NCBI GenBank assembly: GCA_014653605.1
Contig: JACWEG010000004.1
Coordinates: forward strand, 1 to 64,000
DNA from: Pelagibacterales bacterium SAG-MED37
Lineage (GTDB): Bacteria > Pseudomonadota > Alphaproteobacteria > Pelagibacterales > Pelagibacteraceae
Length of the DNA stretch: 64,000 nt
Direction: 5' to 3'
Position 1 is the stretch's first letter. The number at the start of each line of letters is the position of its first letter. Under the pieces are notes generated by a model. It had not been told where the DNA came from. It was given only the letters and a program-made list of their open reading frames with translations, and did no database searches. Made by a program: the position numbers and the translations under genes. This document shows, piece by piece, positions 24,944 to 34,880 of this stretch.

Positions 24944-26477
24944 CTTTTTTTTCTATTTTTTTGAAAAGAATATCTATTTTATTAATTTTATCAACTTTTG
25001 ATAAAAAGTTATTATTTTCTATAGACGATAAATTAATGTCAGCTTCATTTATGCCAAAAATTTTAAGTGCTTTAATAGAGCTTTGTGGAATAATTGGATA
25101 CAGTAAAAAACTAACTTTTCTAACAATTTCTAATGTTGTAAAAACAATGGTATTTAATCTAAATAAATCTTCTTTTTTATTCCATGGTTCTTGATCATTA
25201 AAATATTTATTGGCTTCAAATAATGAATTAACGATAAAGTTTATATAGAAATTGATATCTTGATTGTCAATTTTTTCTCTAATTAACTCAATATTATCTT
25301 TATAATTATTTAGTATCTTGTGATCATCTTCATTAAATTCAATTTTTTTTGGAATTTTACTGTCACAATTTTTAATTGCAAAGGCGGTTACTCTTTGACA
25401 CAGATTACCAAAATTATTAGCCAAGTCACTGTTAATACAATCTTCTAAACGTTCTTGAGAAATATTTCCATCATTACCAAATGAAACTTCTTTTATAAGA
25501 TAATATCTTAATGAATCTAAACCATATTCATTAATAATTTCTATGGGATCAAGAATATTACCTTTCGATTTAGACATCTTTTCATCTCCAGAAAGTATCC
25601 AACCATGACCATAAACTTTTTTAGGAAGATCTATTTTAGCTGCAAGAAGAAATGCAGGCCAATATACTGCATGAAATCTTAAAATATCTTTTCCTATTAA
25701 ATGAATAGAGGCCGGCCAGAAACTTTTAAATAATTTTTCCTTAGTATTTGGATAGTTTAAAGCACTAATATAATTTGTTAAAGCGTCTAACCAGACATAA
25801 ATAACATGATTTTCATTACCAGGAACTTTAATACCCCAAGAAAAACTTTTTCTACTAATTGATAAATCCTTTAAACCACTTTTTACAAAGCTGACTACTT
25901 CATTTTTTCTTGCTTCAGGTGAAATGAAACCTGGGTTTTTTTCATAGAATTCTAGTAATGGTTTTTCCCATTTAGATAATCTAAAAAAATATGACTCTTC
26001 ATCCACCCATTCTACAGTCGATTTAGATGAAGTTGCGACTTTCGAACCATTAATTTCTTCGATTTCATCCTCACTATAAAACGCTTCATCTGAAACTGAA
26101 TACCAACCAGAATATTTAGATAGATAAATATCATCATTTTTTTCTAATTCTTTCCATAAGTGTTGAACTGAAGTTTTATGGCGGGTTTCTGTGGTTCTAA
26201 TAAAATCTGTATTAGTTAGATTTAGTATTTCAGAAAGATTTCTAAAAGTTTTACTAATTTCATCACAAAATTGTAATGGTTTTAATCCTTTTTTTTCAGC
26301 TGATCTTTGAATTTTTAAACCATGTTCATCAGTACCGGTTAAAAAATGAACTTTAAAACCGTCTATTTTTTTAAATCTAGCAAAAAAATCTGCAATTATA
26401 CTTGAGTAAGCATGTCCCATATGAGGTTTTGCAGATGGATAATAAATTGGGGTAGTAATATAAAAATTTTTATCCAT
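24936..26477 (-). CDS. metG: Methionyl-tRNA synthetase
   Basis: Charges tRNA-Met. The 513-aa class I enzyme has the HIGH-type motif in YPSAKPHMGHAYSSI, and KMSKSKGN. The connective peptide (YSGWYSVSDEAFYSEDE...) has no Cys knuckle, so it is the zinc-free type typical of alphaproteobacteria. The anticodon-binding helical domain occupies the C-terminal third, without an added tRNA-binding EMAP domain. It overlaps holB by 8 bp and tatD by 8 bp. Confidence 0.96.
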   Translation of the reverse strand: MDKNFYITTPIYYPSAKPHMGHAYSSIIADFFARFKKIDGFKVHFLTGTDEHGLKIQRSAEKKGLKPLQFCDEISKTFRNLSEILNLTNTDFIRTTETRHKTSVQHLWKELEKNDDIYLSKYSGWYSVSDEAFYSEDEIEEINGSKVATSSKSTVEWVDEESYFFRLSKWEKPLLEFYEKNPGFISPEARKNEVVSFVKSGLKDLSISRKSFSWGIKVPGNENHVIYVWLDALTNYISALNYPNTKEKLFKSFWPASIHLIGKDILRFHAVYWPAFLLAAKIDLPKKVYGHGWILSGDEKMSKSKGNILDPIEIINEYGLDSLRYYLIKEVSFGNDGNISQERLEDCINSDLANNFGNLCQRVTAFAIKNCDSKIPKKIEFNEDDHKILNNYKDNIELIREKIDNQDINFYINFIVNSLFEANKYFNDQEPWNKKEDLFRLNTIVFTTLEIVRKVSFLLYPIIPQSSIKALKIFGINEADINLSSIENNNFLSKVDKINKIDILFKKIEKKDD

Positions 26478-27390
26478 TTAATAATTTTGTGTCAATTTCT
26501 AAAAATAAAGATTCTTCATTTAGGTTAAACTTTTTCACATTATTAATCTTTTTTAAAAAATAACTAAAAATTTCAAAGTAAGTGATGGAAACTTTTTTAA
26601 GCAAAAATAATTCTAAATAATCATATAAAATCATCCTTATTTTATTATCATTTTTATAATAAGATCCATTAATAATTAATGATAAAAACTCTTTTAGATT
26701 AACATCTTTTAAGTCTATCTCCTTTTCTTTAGAAAATTCTAATACATCATAAATTTTACCAGGTGTGTGGTAATAATTTAATATATCAGAATTAATTAAG
26801 TTTTTAATTTCATCACCAAATAATAACTTATTCACGAAAATAACCTTTTCGTTAGTTAGTGATATCTTAAAATTTAAACACCTAGATAAAAGAGTAGATA
26901 GAATTTTTTTATTATTATTTATCAAAATAAAATAAGTATTTTCGTTAGGTTCTTCTAAAATTTTAAGTAAAGCATTAATAGAATTTACATTCAAAAATTC
27001 AATATTATCAATTAATATAAACCTTGGTTTTGAATTGAATGAGGATTTATTTAGATTATTGATTAAGCTTCTAATCTGATTAATTTCAATACTTTTTTTT
27101 TCAGAGCTTACGTCTATTAGATTAAAATTTGGATTTGAGTTATTTTGAATTAATTTAAAAGAACGATTGTCTGTATTTATTTGAAGATCATTAGTGTTGT
27201 AAGGATTTTCTTCATTGCTAGATAAAACATAATTTATTAAATGATAAGCAAGTGTACACTTACCAATACCTTTTTCTCCTGAAAGCAAAATTTTATTTGG
27301 TAATTTTGAATTATTATATAGATTTATTAATTCGTTAAGTTCTTCATCTAAACCATAGAGTTTTGTTTGTGATTTAGAACAAAGGTTCAT
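26470..27390 (-). CDS. holB: DNA polymerase III delta' subunit-like clamp-loader ATPase
   Basis: A 306-aa AAA+ protein, the predicted delta' stator of the clamp loader. The Walker A-like motif is LLSGEKGIGKCTLAYHL, then RFILIDNIEFLNVNSINALLKILEEPNENTYFIL, the classic delta'/gamma block, and ILSTLLSRCLNFK (SRC sensor). The canonical zinc Cys cluster is not evident. It lies between tmk (4-bp overlap) and metG, its usual place. Confidence 0.87.
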   Translation of the reverse strand: MNLCSKSQTKLYGLDEELNELINLYNNSKLPNKILLSGEKGIGKCTLAYHLINYVLSSNEENPYNTNDLQINTDNRSFKLIQNNSNPNFNLIDVSSEKKSIEINQIRSLINNLNKSSFNSKPRFILIDNIEFLNVNSINALLKILEEPNENTYFILINNNKKILSTLLSRCLNFKISLTNEKVIFVNKLLFGDEIKNLINSDILNYYHTPGKIYDVLEFSKEKEIDLKDVNLKEFLSLIINGSYYKNDNKIRMILYDYLELFLLKKVSITYFEIFSYFLKKINNVKKFNLNEESLFLEIDTKLLNG

Positions 27391-28001
27391 CTTATTAGCT
27401 TTTCTATTTTGTTAATTATATTCTTTTTATTTTTCTCGATTGATAAGTTTGAGTCTATAATTTGATAATTTTTTTTATTTTTACTTAATTTGAGGTATCC
27501 TTTTTGAACCCTTCTATAAAAATCTTTATTAAATTTATCATATCTGTTTAATTTGACTCTCTTTCCCAATCTTTTAATCATATTTTTCTCATTTACAATA
27601 TTTAAAAAAGTAAAATTTACTTTAAAATTATTTAGAATATGGTCATTAATCTTTTTTATTATATCTAGGTTTATACCCATACCATAATGTTGATACGCTA
27701 AAGTTGAGTCTGTAAATCTATCTAATAAAATTATCTTTTTTTTATAAAATTTTCTTAAGTAACTTATGTTTTCACTTCTAGCTGCTAGATAAAGTAATAA
27801 ATCAGTGTTTTTTTGAAAATTTGACTTGTTATTTAAAATTAACTTTCTTATTTTTTCTGAGTTCTTACTACCTCCCGGTTCCCTTATCGAAACGTGACTG
27901 ATTTTCTTTTTTTTTAGATAGTTAGACACATGTTTGATGTGAAAAGTTTTACCACTACCTTCAATACCTTCAAAAACTATTACAATTTTTTTAGACATCA
28001 C
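27387..28001 (-). CDS. tmk: Thymidylate kinase
   Basis: Phosphorylates dTMP to dTDP. The 204-aa enzyme has the P-loop FEGIEGSGKTFHIKHV, REPGGSKNSEKIRKLIL (substrate Arg) and LLDRFTDSTLAYQHYG. The LID region (KRVKLNRYDKFNKDFYRRV) is poorly matched to the Arg-bearing E. coli type. It overlaps dacA by 11 bp and holB by 4 bp. Confidence 0.93.
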   Translation of the reverse strand: MMSKKIVIVFEGIEGSGKTFHIKHVSNYLKKKKISHVSIREPGGSKNSEKIRKLILNNKSNFQKNTDLLLYLAARSENISYLRKFYKKKIILLDRFTDSTLAYQHYGMGINLDIIKKINDHILNNFKVNFTFLNIVNEKNMIKRLGKRVKLNRYDKFNKDFYRRVQKGYLKLSKNKKNYQIIDSNLSIEKNKKNIINKIEKLIR

Positions 28002-29142
28002 CCCAAATTAAATAATTTAATGACTTCATTAGTCTTGAAAAGATATTTACTTTTTTAACATCTTCTAAAGCTAGAAGGTCGTATTCACCTACTAAATCTT
28101 GATCATAAACTATTTTCAATTTAGCCAAAATCTGATCTTTTTTAATTGGAGCTTCTATAGGGCCATCATAAATTAATTTAATTTTAAGTAATTTTTTTTG
28201 ACCTTTTTTAATTATTTTGTATATATCATCTTTAGAATAGACGCTGACTTTATTTTTTTTTCCAAGCCAAACATCAACATCGTTAAATGATTCATTGGAT
28301 TTTGCTATTTCAACTAAATCAAAATTTGTAAGTCCATAAGTTAATAGTTTTGCACTTTCCTTTGATCTCAATGTCTTTGTTTCAAATCCACTACCAACAG
28401 CTATTAATCTTCTACCTTTTCTTTCTAAGGATGATGCTAATGAATATCTTTCTACAGCTAGGTAACCTGTTTTTACACCATCAACTCCCATATTTTTATA
28501 TAAAAGAGGATTTCTATTACCTTGTGTAATAGGATCGCCCCCTGTCCTATCCCAAGTAAATTCTTTTTCTTTAAACCATTTATAAAATTCAGGATGATTT
28601 TTTATTAAATAATTAGACATAATCATAATATCTCTAACAGTAGAATAATTATCAGGATCATTAATTCCTGAAGAGTTAGCAAAATTAGTATTTTCCATTC
28701 CTATTTCTCTTGCTTTAGAAGTCATCATAATGGCAAATTCTTCCTCTGTACCAGCTATTCCCTCTGCCAAAGCAATACATGAGTCATTACCTGAAGCAAC
28801 TATTATACCTTTAAGTAAATTTTCAACCGAAACCTCATCTCCAACCATTACAAACATAGAAGAGTAACCAGCAGTAGATAATCTCCAAGCTTTTTCTGAA
28901 ATTAAAAATTTTTCATCTAAACTCAAATCACCAGATTTAATCAAATCAAAAGCAATAATACTTGTCATGATTTTTGTCATTGAAGCAGGATAAATCGATC
29001 TATCTGGCTCTTTTTCATAAAGAATTTCACCTGATAAGTAGTCTTGTAGAATTGCTGTTCTAGCTTTTATATCAACATTTGCAAAAGCGTGATTAAAAAA
29101 AAATAAAATTGAAAATAAGAAAAGTATGAAATTTTTATACAT
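27991..29142 (-). CDS. dacA: D-alanyl-D-alanine carboxypeptidase (PBP5/6 type)
   Basis: Trims the pentapeptide of peptidoglycan in the periplasm. The 383-aa protein has a signal peptide (MYKNFILFLFSILFFFNHAFA), SxxK in YPASMTKIMTS, SxN in ASGNDSCIALAEG and KTG in GVDGVKTGYL. The C-terminal PBP5-like beta domain follows from about residue 270. The end YLIWGDV may give weak membrane attachment. It overlaps the RlpA-like gene by 8 bp. Confidence 0.93.
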   Translation of the reverse strand: MYKNFILFLFSILFFFNHAFANVDIKARTAILQDYLSGEILYEKEPDRSIYPASMTKIMTSIIAFDLIKSGDLSLDEKFLISEKAWRLSTAGYSSMFVMVGDEVSVENLLKGIIVASGNDSCIALAEGIAGTEEEFAIMMTSKAREIGMENTNFANSSGINDPDNYSTVRDIMIMSNYLIKNHPEFYKWFKEKEFTWDRTGGDPITQGNRNPLLYKNMGVDGVKTGYLAVERYSLASSLERKGRRLIAVGSGFETKTLRSKESAKLLTYGLTNFDLVEIAKSNESFNDVDVWLGKKNKVSVYSKDDIYKIIKKGQKKLLKIKLIYDGPIEAPIKKDQILAKLKIVYDQDLVGEYDLLALEDVKKVNIFSRLMKSLNYLIWGDV

Positions 29143-29887
29143 TTTTTAAAACCTCTAAATTTTCAAAGTTAAATAAATCCATTTTTTCAAAATTATTTCT
29201 TAAAGATTTTATATCATTAAAAGGACCTATTAGAAGTCTATAATTTGTTTTTGATAATTCAATAATCTTTAAATTCTTAATAGAGGTTTCTTTTTTAATA
29301 CGATCCAATAAGATTCTGGCTGTGTCTTTATAATAAAAATCTGCAACTTTAATAGAATAGGAAAATTTTTTTTTTGTTATAATTTTTTTTTTCTTTTTCT
29401 TTACGTTTAAATCATTAATTTGAATTCCATCTATTGGAGCCTTTTCTGCAACTTTACTTTCCTCTTCAAATGTTTTTGCTTTTCCTGCAATAAAAGTAGA
29501 ATTTTTTGATATCAATACTATTTCAACATATGGTTCATTTTGATCTAAATCTAATGTTTCTGCTATTCTGGGACTCAATATAGAATTATAAAAATTTGAA
29601 AATTTTACTTTATTTGATTTAACTTCAGCAATTAAAAAATTCCCATTAGCAGGGTTTGTAATTTTAACCATTGATTTTCTTTTAAGAGATTTGTGATAAA
29701 TATTTAAAGATCTATTCTCAATTTTTTTAATGTTTTCTAATTTATCATTATAGATAAGTGCAAAACCTGAATTTCTGTATTTATCATCTCTTAAAAGATC
29801 TAAATTTTCATTTTTAATGTTAAATGTTTTATCACAACCTATTAACAGAAGTGGTAAAAAAATTATCAGTATTAATTTATAATTCAT
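29135..29887 (-). CDS. RlpA-like lipoprotein with SPOR domain, degenerate barrel domain
   Basis: A 250-aa lipoprotein (lipobox LLLIGC, Cys 18). The middle part (KSMVKITNPANGNFLIAEVKS) resembles a double-psi beta-barrel of RlpA, but the usual catalytic DRGP segment is not present. The last 70 residues (YSIKVADFYYKDTARILLDRIK... NYRLLIGPFNDIKSLRNNF) form a SPOR domain, which binds denuded septal peptidoglycan. Its position between mltB and dacA is the alphaproteobacterial rlpA position. A septal scaffold rather than an active lytic enzyme is inferred. Confidence 0.72.
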   Translation of the reverse strand: MNYKLILIIFLPLLLIGCDKTFNIKNENLDLLRDDKYRNSGFALIYNDKLENIKKIENRSLNIYHKSLKRKSMVKITNPANGNFLIAEVKSNKVKFSNFYNSILSPRIAETLDLDQNEPYVEIVLISKNSTFIAGKAKTFEEESKVAEKAPIDGIQINDLNVKKKKKKIITKKKFSYSIKVADFYYKDTARILLDRIKKETSIKNLKIIELSKTNYRLLIGPFNDIKSLRNNFEKMDLFNFENLEVLKNV

Positions 29888-30878
29888 TCTTAATTTTATC
29901 TTTTAATGTGCATACTGCTAAAGCAAATCTTAAAGATCGATTCCATTTTAAAATTATTTCGTAATTATCAAAAACTAAATAGGCTGGACTAAGTTTATTA
30001 GCATTTTCAACAATATCTTTATCTGGAGTAATTATAGCAACTTTTAAATTTTCATCTAAAGAGTCTATTATTTCATTGTTTTTTAAAAATTTTTTAAAAT
30101 ATCTTAATTTTTTTTTATTCTTTAATTTTTTTGCTGAAACATTTAAATATTTATCTGAAATATCGTTATTTAGATTAATTTTATAAAAACATGGTGTTTC
30201 TTGGTTCCATCCCATATTATTTAAATAGTTAGCTGCAGAAGCATACGAGTCTTGTGAATTCTTGAGATCAATATAGTTATCATTATTATAATCAATTGCA
30301 TAATTTTCAATTGTAGAAGGCATAAACTGGAAAAAACCAAATGCCCCTGCCCATGACCCATATAATGATTTATAATCAATTTGATTTGTATCAATTAATT
30401 TTAATAGAATTAACAATTCATTTGTAAAAAATTTAGATCTTCTCTGATCAAAACTTAATGTTGCTAATGAAGACAGAATATCCATTTTACCAACATATGT
30501 GCCAAAGTTAGTTTCAATTCCCATTAATGCTAAAAGTAATTCTTTCTCTACATCAAATTTTTTTTCAACTTTATTAATTAGTTCAGATTGATCTTTGTAA
30601 AAAATAATCCCTTTTTTTACTTTTTTATCTGAACTTCTTTTAGAAATATAAGTTTTAGTATCTTCATAAAATTCTGGTTGATACCTATCATATTCAATAA
30701 CTTTAGGTAAAAATTTAACATCTGACATAACTAGATTAAAAGTATTTTCAGAAATATTATTTTTAAGTGCAACAGCTTTAAAAGTTTTTTTCCAATTTTC
30801 AAATTCTAAATTATTATCAGCGTATGAATTATGTGTAAATAATGTTAAAATAAGAATAAGAATACTAACTTGTTTCAT
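29877..30878 (-). CDS. Lytic murein transglycosylase, MltB-type
   Basis: Cleaves peptidoglycan glycan strands. The 333-aa protein has a signal peptide (MKQVSILILILTLFTHNSYA), the catalytic Glu in LLALMGIETNFGTYVG, and the family blocks GSWAGAFGFFQFMPSTIENYA and YASAANYLNNMGW. There is no Cys lipobox, so it is probably soluble in the periplasm. A C-terminal peptidoglycan-binding domain found in some homologues is lacking. It overlaps its neighbours on both sides (11 and 14 bp). Confidence 0.9.
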   Translation of the reverse strand: MKQVSILILILTLFTHNSYADNNLEFENWKKTFKAVALKNNISENTFNLVMSDVKFLPKVIEYDRYQPEFYEDTKTYISKRSSDKKVKKGIIFYKDQSELINKVEKKFDVEKELLLALMGIETNFGTYVGKMDILSSLATLSFDQRRSKFFTNELLILLKLIDTNQIDYKSLYGSWAGAFGFFQFMPSTIENYAIDYNNDNYIDLKNSQDSYASAANYLNNMGWNQETPCFYKINLNNDISDKYLNVSAKKLKNKKKLRYFKKFLKNNEIIDSLDENLKVAIITPDKDIVENANKLSPAYLVFDNYEIILKWNRSLRFALAVCTLKDKIKNEL

Positions 30879-31743
30879 AAAGATCCTTTAGATATATAAC
30901 TACAGCAATCCAAATAATAATAAAACTCACAAATTTAATAATAGAAAACTCTTCATTATAATAAAAATAACCAAGAATAAACTGTAATGTTGGAGTTATA
31001 TAGAAAATCATACCTGTAGGGCCCAGCCCAATCAATTCAACACCTCTAACGTATAAAAATAAAGGAATCACAGTCATAGGACCAGCTAACATTAAAAAAA
31101 GACTTAAGCCTGGATTTGATAAGCTAAAATCATTAAATCCATTTTTAGTTATAAAATAAAAAATAAGTAAAGCAAAAGGAAGTATATATAAACTTTCAAT
31201 TAATATACCTACATCAGTATCTACATTAATCTTCTTTCTGATAAGATTATAAAAAGCCCAACTAAATGCTACTATCAAACCTACCCAGGGTAAACTTTTT
31301 AAATTTATGAATATTAGAATGATAATTGATAATAGAACTAATAAAATTGAAAAAATTCTTTTTGAATTAAGTTTCTCTTTAAAAAAAATATATCCTAACA
31401 AAACACTTATAATCGGCATAATGAAATAGCCAAAACTTGCATCAATAATTCGTTCTGTTGCAACGGCATATATCCATACAGCCCAATTTATAAATATCAA
31501 AAAACCAGAGACCAACAAAGCAAATAAAGTTTTCTTATTTTTTAAAATATCTTTAAAAAGATTCCATTTTGAAAGAATTGAAGTTGTAAAAATAAGCATT
31601 ACTGCTGTCCATAAACATCTATGAACTATTAGTTCTATATGACCAATAAATGATACATATTGAAAATATATTACACCAATAAAACCCCACCAAAAAGATC
31701 CTAGAGAAGTTAATAATAAACCTTTATTGAATTGTTCTTTCAT
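30865..31743 (-). CDS. rarD: RarD-type EamA permease
   Basis: A 292-aa, ten-helix inner-membrane permease of the RarD group: KGLLLTSLGSFWWGFIGVIYFQ, then VHRCLWTAVMLIF, NWAVWIYAVATERIIDASFGYFI, and LAGPMTVIPLFLYVRGVELIGLG. The RarD group is named for chloramphenicol-sensitive mutants; the natural substrate is unknown. It is the first gene of the long leftward envelope/replication operon and overlaps mltB by 14 bp. Confidence 0.88.
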   Translation of the reverse strand: MKEQFNKGLLLTSLGSFWWGFIGVIYFQYVSFIGHIELIVHRCLWTAVMLIFTTSILSKWNLFKDILKNKKTLFALLVSGFLIFINWAVWIYAVATERIIDASFGYFIMPIISVLLGYIFFKEKLNSKRIFSILLVLLSIIILIFINLKSLPWVGLIVAFSWAFYNLIRKKINVDTDVGILIESLYILPFALLIFYFITKNGFNDFSLSNPGLSLFLMLAGPMTVIPLFLYVRGVELIGLGPTGMIFYITPTLQFILGYFYYNEEFSIIKFVSFIIIWIAVVIYLKDLYETS

Positions 31744-31831
31744 AGATAATTTAGCTAATTAATTAATAACTATGTTAAATAGACTATTTTATAGTTGAAT
31801 TAAATATTTTTAATTATAAAAGCTTCTTCGT

Positions 31832-31921
31832 GGAGAGATGGCTGAGCGGTTGAAAGCACCGGTCTTGAAAACCGGCAAAGGGGCAACTCTTTCCTGGGTT
31901 CGAATCCCAGTCTCTCCGCCA
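31832..31921 (+). tRNA. tRNA-Ser (TGA)
   Basis: GGAGAGA/TCTCTCC acceptor stem, anticodon stem CCGGT/ACCGG with loop CTTGAAA (anticodon TGA), a long variable arm (CAAAGGGGCAACTCTTTC) as expected for class II tRNA-Ser, T-arm GGGTTCGAATCCC, and encoded CCA. Confidence 0.97.
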
Positions 31922-32188
31922 TTATTTTTCACTATACTTAAAATTTCTAAATAAAGAATTTACATTATTACTCTCAAATTCAAAATCAGTTTTTAATTTG
32001 TTATAAAAACTATATAAATTATCATCATCTATGTTTAATAACTTTTCTAAGTCAAGAAGATCGTTGGTGCTTAATCCGTCAATATATTTTTTGGTAAATG
32101 CACCTAAAAGTTTGTCCATTTCTTTAGTACCACGATAATTAGATCTGTAAATAATTTTTTTTTTTAATAGATCTATATTGAGGTCCAT
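31922..32188 (-). CDS. sdhE: Succinate dehydrogenase assembly factor (SdhE/SDHAF2)
   Basis: An 88-aa protein that promotes covalent FAD attachment to SdhA. The signature is KKIIYRSNYRGTKEMDKLLG (RGxxE), followed by LSTNDLLDLEKLLNIDDDNLYSF. It ends at the base next to the convergent tRNA-Ser and is divergent from recG with a 22-bp gap; the sdhE-recG pairing is common in alphaproteobacteria. Confidence 0.9.
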   Translation of the reverse strand: MDLNIDLLKKKIIYRSNYRGTKEMDKLLGAFTKKYIDGLSTNDLLDLEKLLNIDDDNLYSFYNKLKTDFEFESNNVNSLFRNFKYSEK

Positions 32189-32210
32189 TATTATAATATA
32201 TTAGTTGTTT

Positions 32211-34262
32211 ATGGATAATAAAAGTAATTATAAATATTTATTGTCAGATTTGTCAATTTTAAAAGGTGTAGGTAATAAAACCACCAATTTACTTAAAAAA
32301 AAAAGAATAAACAATATTTTTGATCTATTATGGAAATTACCTAAGTCTTATACAGATAGAAGTTTATCATCTAAAATAAAAGATTTGAAGTTGGGAGAAA
32401 TTCAAACAATAACAATAGTTCCTAAAAAATATTCTTTTCCTCGAATAAGAAACCTACCTAATAAAGTTATTTGTTCAGATGAAACAGGAGAATTAGACTG
32501 CATTTTTTTCAATAGTTACGAGGGATATATTAAAAAAATTTTACCTATAGGAAAAAATGTAACAATAAGTGGTAAAATAGGTAGATTCAGAAATAAATAT
32601 CAGCTTACTAATCCAAAATATATTTCTGAAAATGCTTCGTTAATAAAACAAAAACATAACACGTATTCACTTACAGAAGGTATTACAGAAAAAGTCTACA
32701 ATAAGATAATAAAACAAATAATGAACAAATTGCCTATTTTAGATGAATGGCATTCTAAAGAATTACTAAAAAAATTTGATGGTATAAGTTGGAATGATTC
32801 AATTAAAGAATTACACGAACCTCAGAATCAAGGAAATTATAAAGATAATTTTTATCAAAGACTTGCTTATGATGAAATTTTTTCTACATTCTTAGTTAAT
32901 TCAGAAATCAGAAAAAAAATAAAAAGGATAAAAAAAAAGAAGAAAAAAATAAATTTAAAAAAACAAGCTTTAATAATAAAGAATTTAGATTTTACACTAA
33001 CAAATGATCAATTAAAATCACTTAAAGAAATAAATAATGATCTATGTGCTAATACTAAAATGTTTAGACTGTTACAGGGGGATGTTGGTAGTGGTAAAAC
33101 TATCGTTTCTCTTATTTCTGCATACAATACAATAAATTCAGGTTTTCAAGTTGCTTTAATGGCCCCAACCGAAATTTTAGCTAGACAGCATTTTAATCTT
33201 GCAAAAAAATTATTTCCAAAGAATGTAAATATAAGATTAATTTCAGGGAAATCAGAATATAGAGATAAAAAAGAAATACTTAATGAATTATCAAATCATG
33301 ACATAGATATAGTTTTTGGAACTCATGCAATTTTTCAAAAAAAAGTAACTTTCAAAAAGTTAGGATTAATAATTATAGATGAACAGCATAAATTTGGTGT
33401 AAATCAAAGAAAGAAATTATCCGATAAAGGTGGAAACGATTGTGATGTTTTATTAATGACAGCTACGCCAATTCCAAGAACATTAACAATGACAATTTAT
33501 GGTGATATGGATCTTTCAATAATTAGAGAAAAACCAGCAGCAAGAAAACCCATAAAAACCTACAGTAAATTAGAAACTAAGATTGATGATGTTTTAATGT
33601 TTATAAAAAAACAAATAGAACTTAATAATCAAGTTTTTTGGGTTTGCCCTCTGATTGAAGAATCGAAAAAAGTTGATCACACTTCTGCTATCAAAAAATT
33701 TGAATATCTTAGTAAGGCATTCCCAAATAATGTGGGTCTACTTCATGGAAAAACTAATATTGAAGATAAAGAGCTTATACTAAATAATTTTCTAAATAAT
33801 AAGTTTAAGATATTGGTTTCAACTACAATTATTGAAGTTGGAATCGATTTTCCTAACGCCAATGCAATTATAATAGAAAATGCTAATAAATTTGGCTTGT
33901 CCCAATTACATCAACTAAGAGGAAGAGTTGGAAGAGGCAGTAAACAGTCCACCTGTATACTCATGTTCAAATCTAACTTGAGTGAAAATGCAAAAAAAAG
34001 AATTAATATACTTAAAGATTCTAATGACGGTTTTGTAATTTCTGAAGAAGATATGAAAATCAGAGGTTTTGGAGACATTTTGGGTTTTAAACAAAGTGGA
34101 ATAAAAAATTTTAAATTAGCTGACCCTGTTCTTAATGAAGACCTATTTTTATTAGCTGAAAAGGAAATGAATAGAATTGAAAAATCTGATGAAGATATAG
34201 GTAAATATAAACCTCTAATAAAGTTATACGATAGAGCAGATATAATTAATGATATAGCTTAG
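32211..34262 (+). CDS. recG: ATP-dependent DNA helicase RecG
   Basis: Reverses stalled replication forks and migrates branches. The 683-aa protein has an N-terminal wedge/OB region (LKGVGNKTTNLLKKKRI, then OB fold), Walker A in LLQGDVGSGKTIVSL, DEQH box LIIIDEQHKFGVNQRKKL, MTATPIPRTLTMT, and the C-terminal RGRVGRGSKQSTCILMF. ATG 32211 is chosen over the TTG at 32205. It overlaps the convergent DUF502 gene by 4 bp. Confidence 0.96.
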   Translation: MDNKSNYKYLLSDLSILKGVGNKTTNLLKKKRINNIFDLLWKLPKSYTDRSLSSKIKDLKLGEIQTITIVPKKYSFPRIRNLPNKVICSDETGELDCIFFNSYEGYIKKILPIGKNVTISGKIGRFRNKYQLTNPKYISENASLIKQKHNTYSLTEGITEKVYNKIIKQIMNKLPILDEWHSKELLKKFDGISWNDSIKELHEPQNQGNYKDNFYQRLAYDEIFSTFLVNSEIRKKIKRIKKKKKKINLKKQALIIKNLDFTLTNDQLKSLKEINNDLCANTKMFRLLQGDVGSGKTIVSLISAYNTINSGFQVALMAPTEILARQHFNLAKKLFPKNVNIRLISGKSEYRDKKEILNELSNHDIDIVFGTHAIFQKKVTFKKLGLIIIDEQHKFGVNQRKKLSDKGGNDCDVLLMTATPIPRTLTMTIYGDMDLSIIREKPAARKPIKTYSKLETKIDDVLMFIKKQIELNNQVFWVCPLIEESKKVDHTSAIKKFEYLSKAFPNNVGLLHGKTNIEDKELILNNFLNNKFKILVSTTIIEVGIDFPNANAIIIENANKFGLSQLHQLRGRVGRGSKQSTCILMFKSNLSENAKKRINILKDSNDGFVISEEDMKIRGFGDILGFKQSGIKNFKLADPVLNEDLFLLAEKEMNRIEKSDEDIGKYKPLIKLYDRADIINDIA

Positions 34263-34876
34263 TTCTTACCTGAAGATGTTCCTGCTGAGACTATAAATTT
34301 TGAAGCTTCTTCAAAAGTCATATTTAGATAAATAACATCATCAATTGGAAACATTAATAAAAAACCACTAGTTGGATTTGGAGTTGTTGGTACAAAAACA
34401 TTAATTAATCTTTGATTAGTTTTATCTGCCATTTCACCTTTATTTTCTTTAGTAGCAAATCCAACGGCCCATACACCTTTTCTTGGGTATTCTATTAATA
34501 CAACACTTTTTTTATCATTATCTTTATTAGAAAAAGACTCAGTCATTTGAAGAATTGCGGAATAAATAGTTCTTAAAAAAGGTATTCTTTTAAATAAATC
34601 GTCAATTAATTTAAGTATTCTTTTTCCTAAAAAGGATAATGATAAACCACCAACAAAAGTTATTAAAATAATTGAAATTAATATTTCAATACCTGGAATC
34701 GCATAAGGTAGATAATTATTAGGATTAATATTTTCAGGAATAAGATTTGATGAAACTCCAATAAGGATTTTGCTGAGATATAAAGTAAAACCGATAGGTA
34801 TAAGAACAACTACTCCTGTTATAAAATAATTTCTAAGAATAAGTGTTAAAGATCTCTTTTTTTTATTTTTTTTCAT
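34259..34876 (-). CDS. DUF502 family membrane protein
   Basis: A 205-aa protein with two membrane helices near the N-terminus (YFITGVVVLIPIGFTLYLS and IPGIEILISIILITFVGGLSLS). The conserved cytoplasmic part contains FLRTIYSAILQMTESF, then KSVVLIEYPRKGVWAVGFAT and FVPTTPNPTSGFLLMFP, which define DUF502. Function is unknown. Its place next to recG is conserved in alphaproteobacteria. Confidence 0.9.
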   Translation of the reverse strand: MKKNKKKRSLTLILRNYFITGVVVLIPIGFTLYLSKILIGVSSNLIPENINPNNYLPYAIPGIEILISIILITFVGGLSLSFLGKRILKLIDDLFKRIPFLRTIYSAILQMTESFSNKDNDKKSVVLIEYPRKGVWAVGFATKENKGEMADKTNQRLINVFVPTTPNPTSGFLLMFPIDDVIYLNMTFEEASKFIVSAGTSSGKN

Positions 34877-34880
34877 AAGA

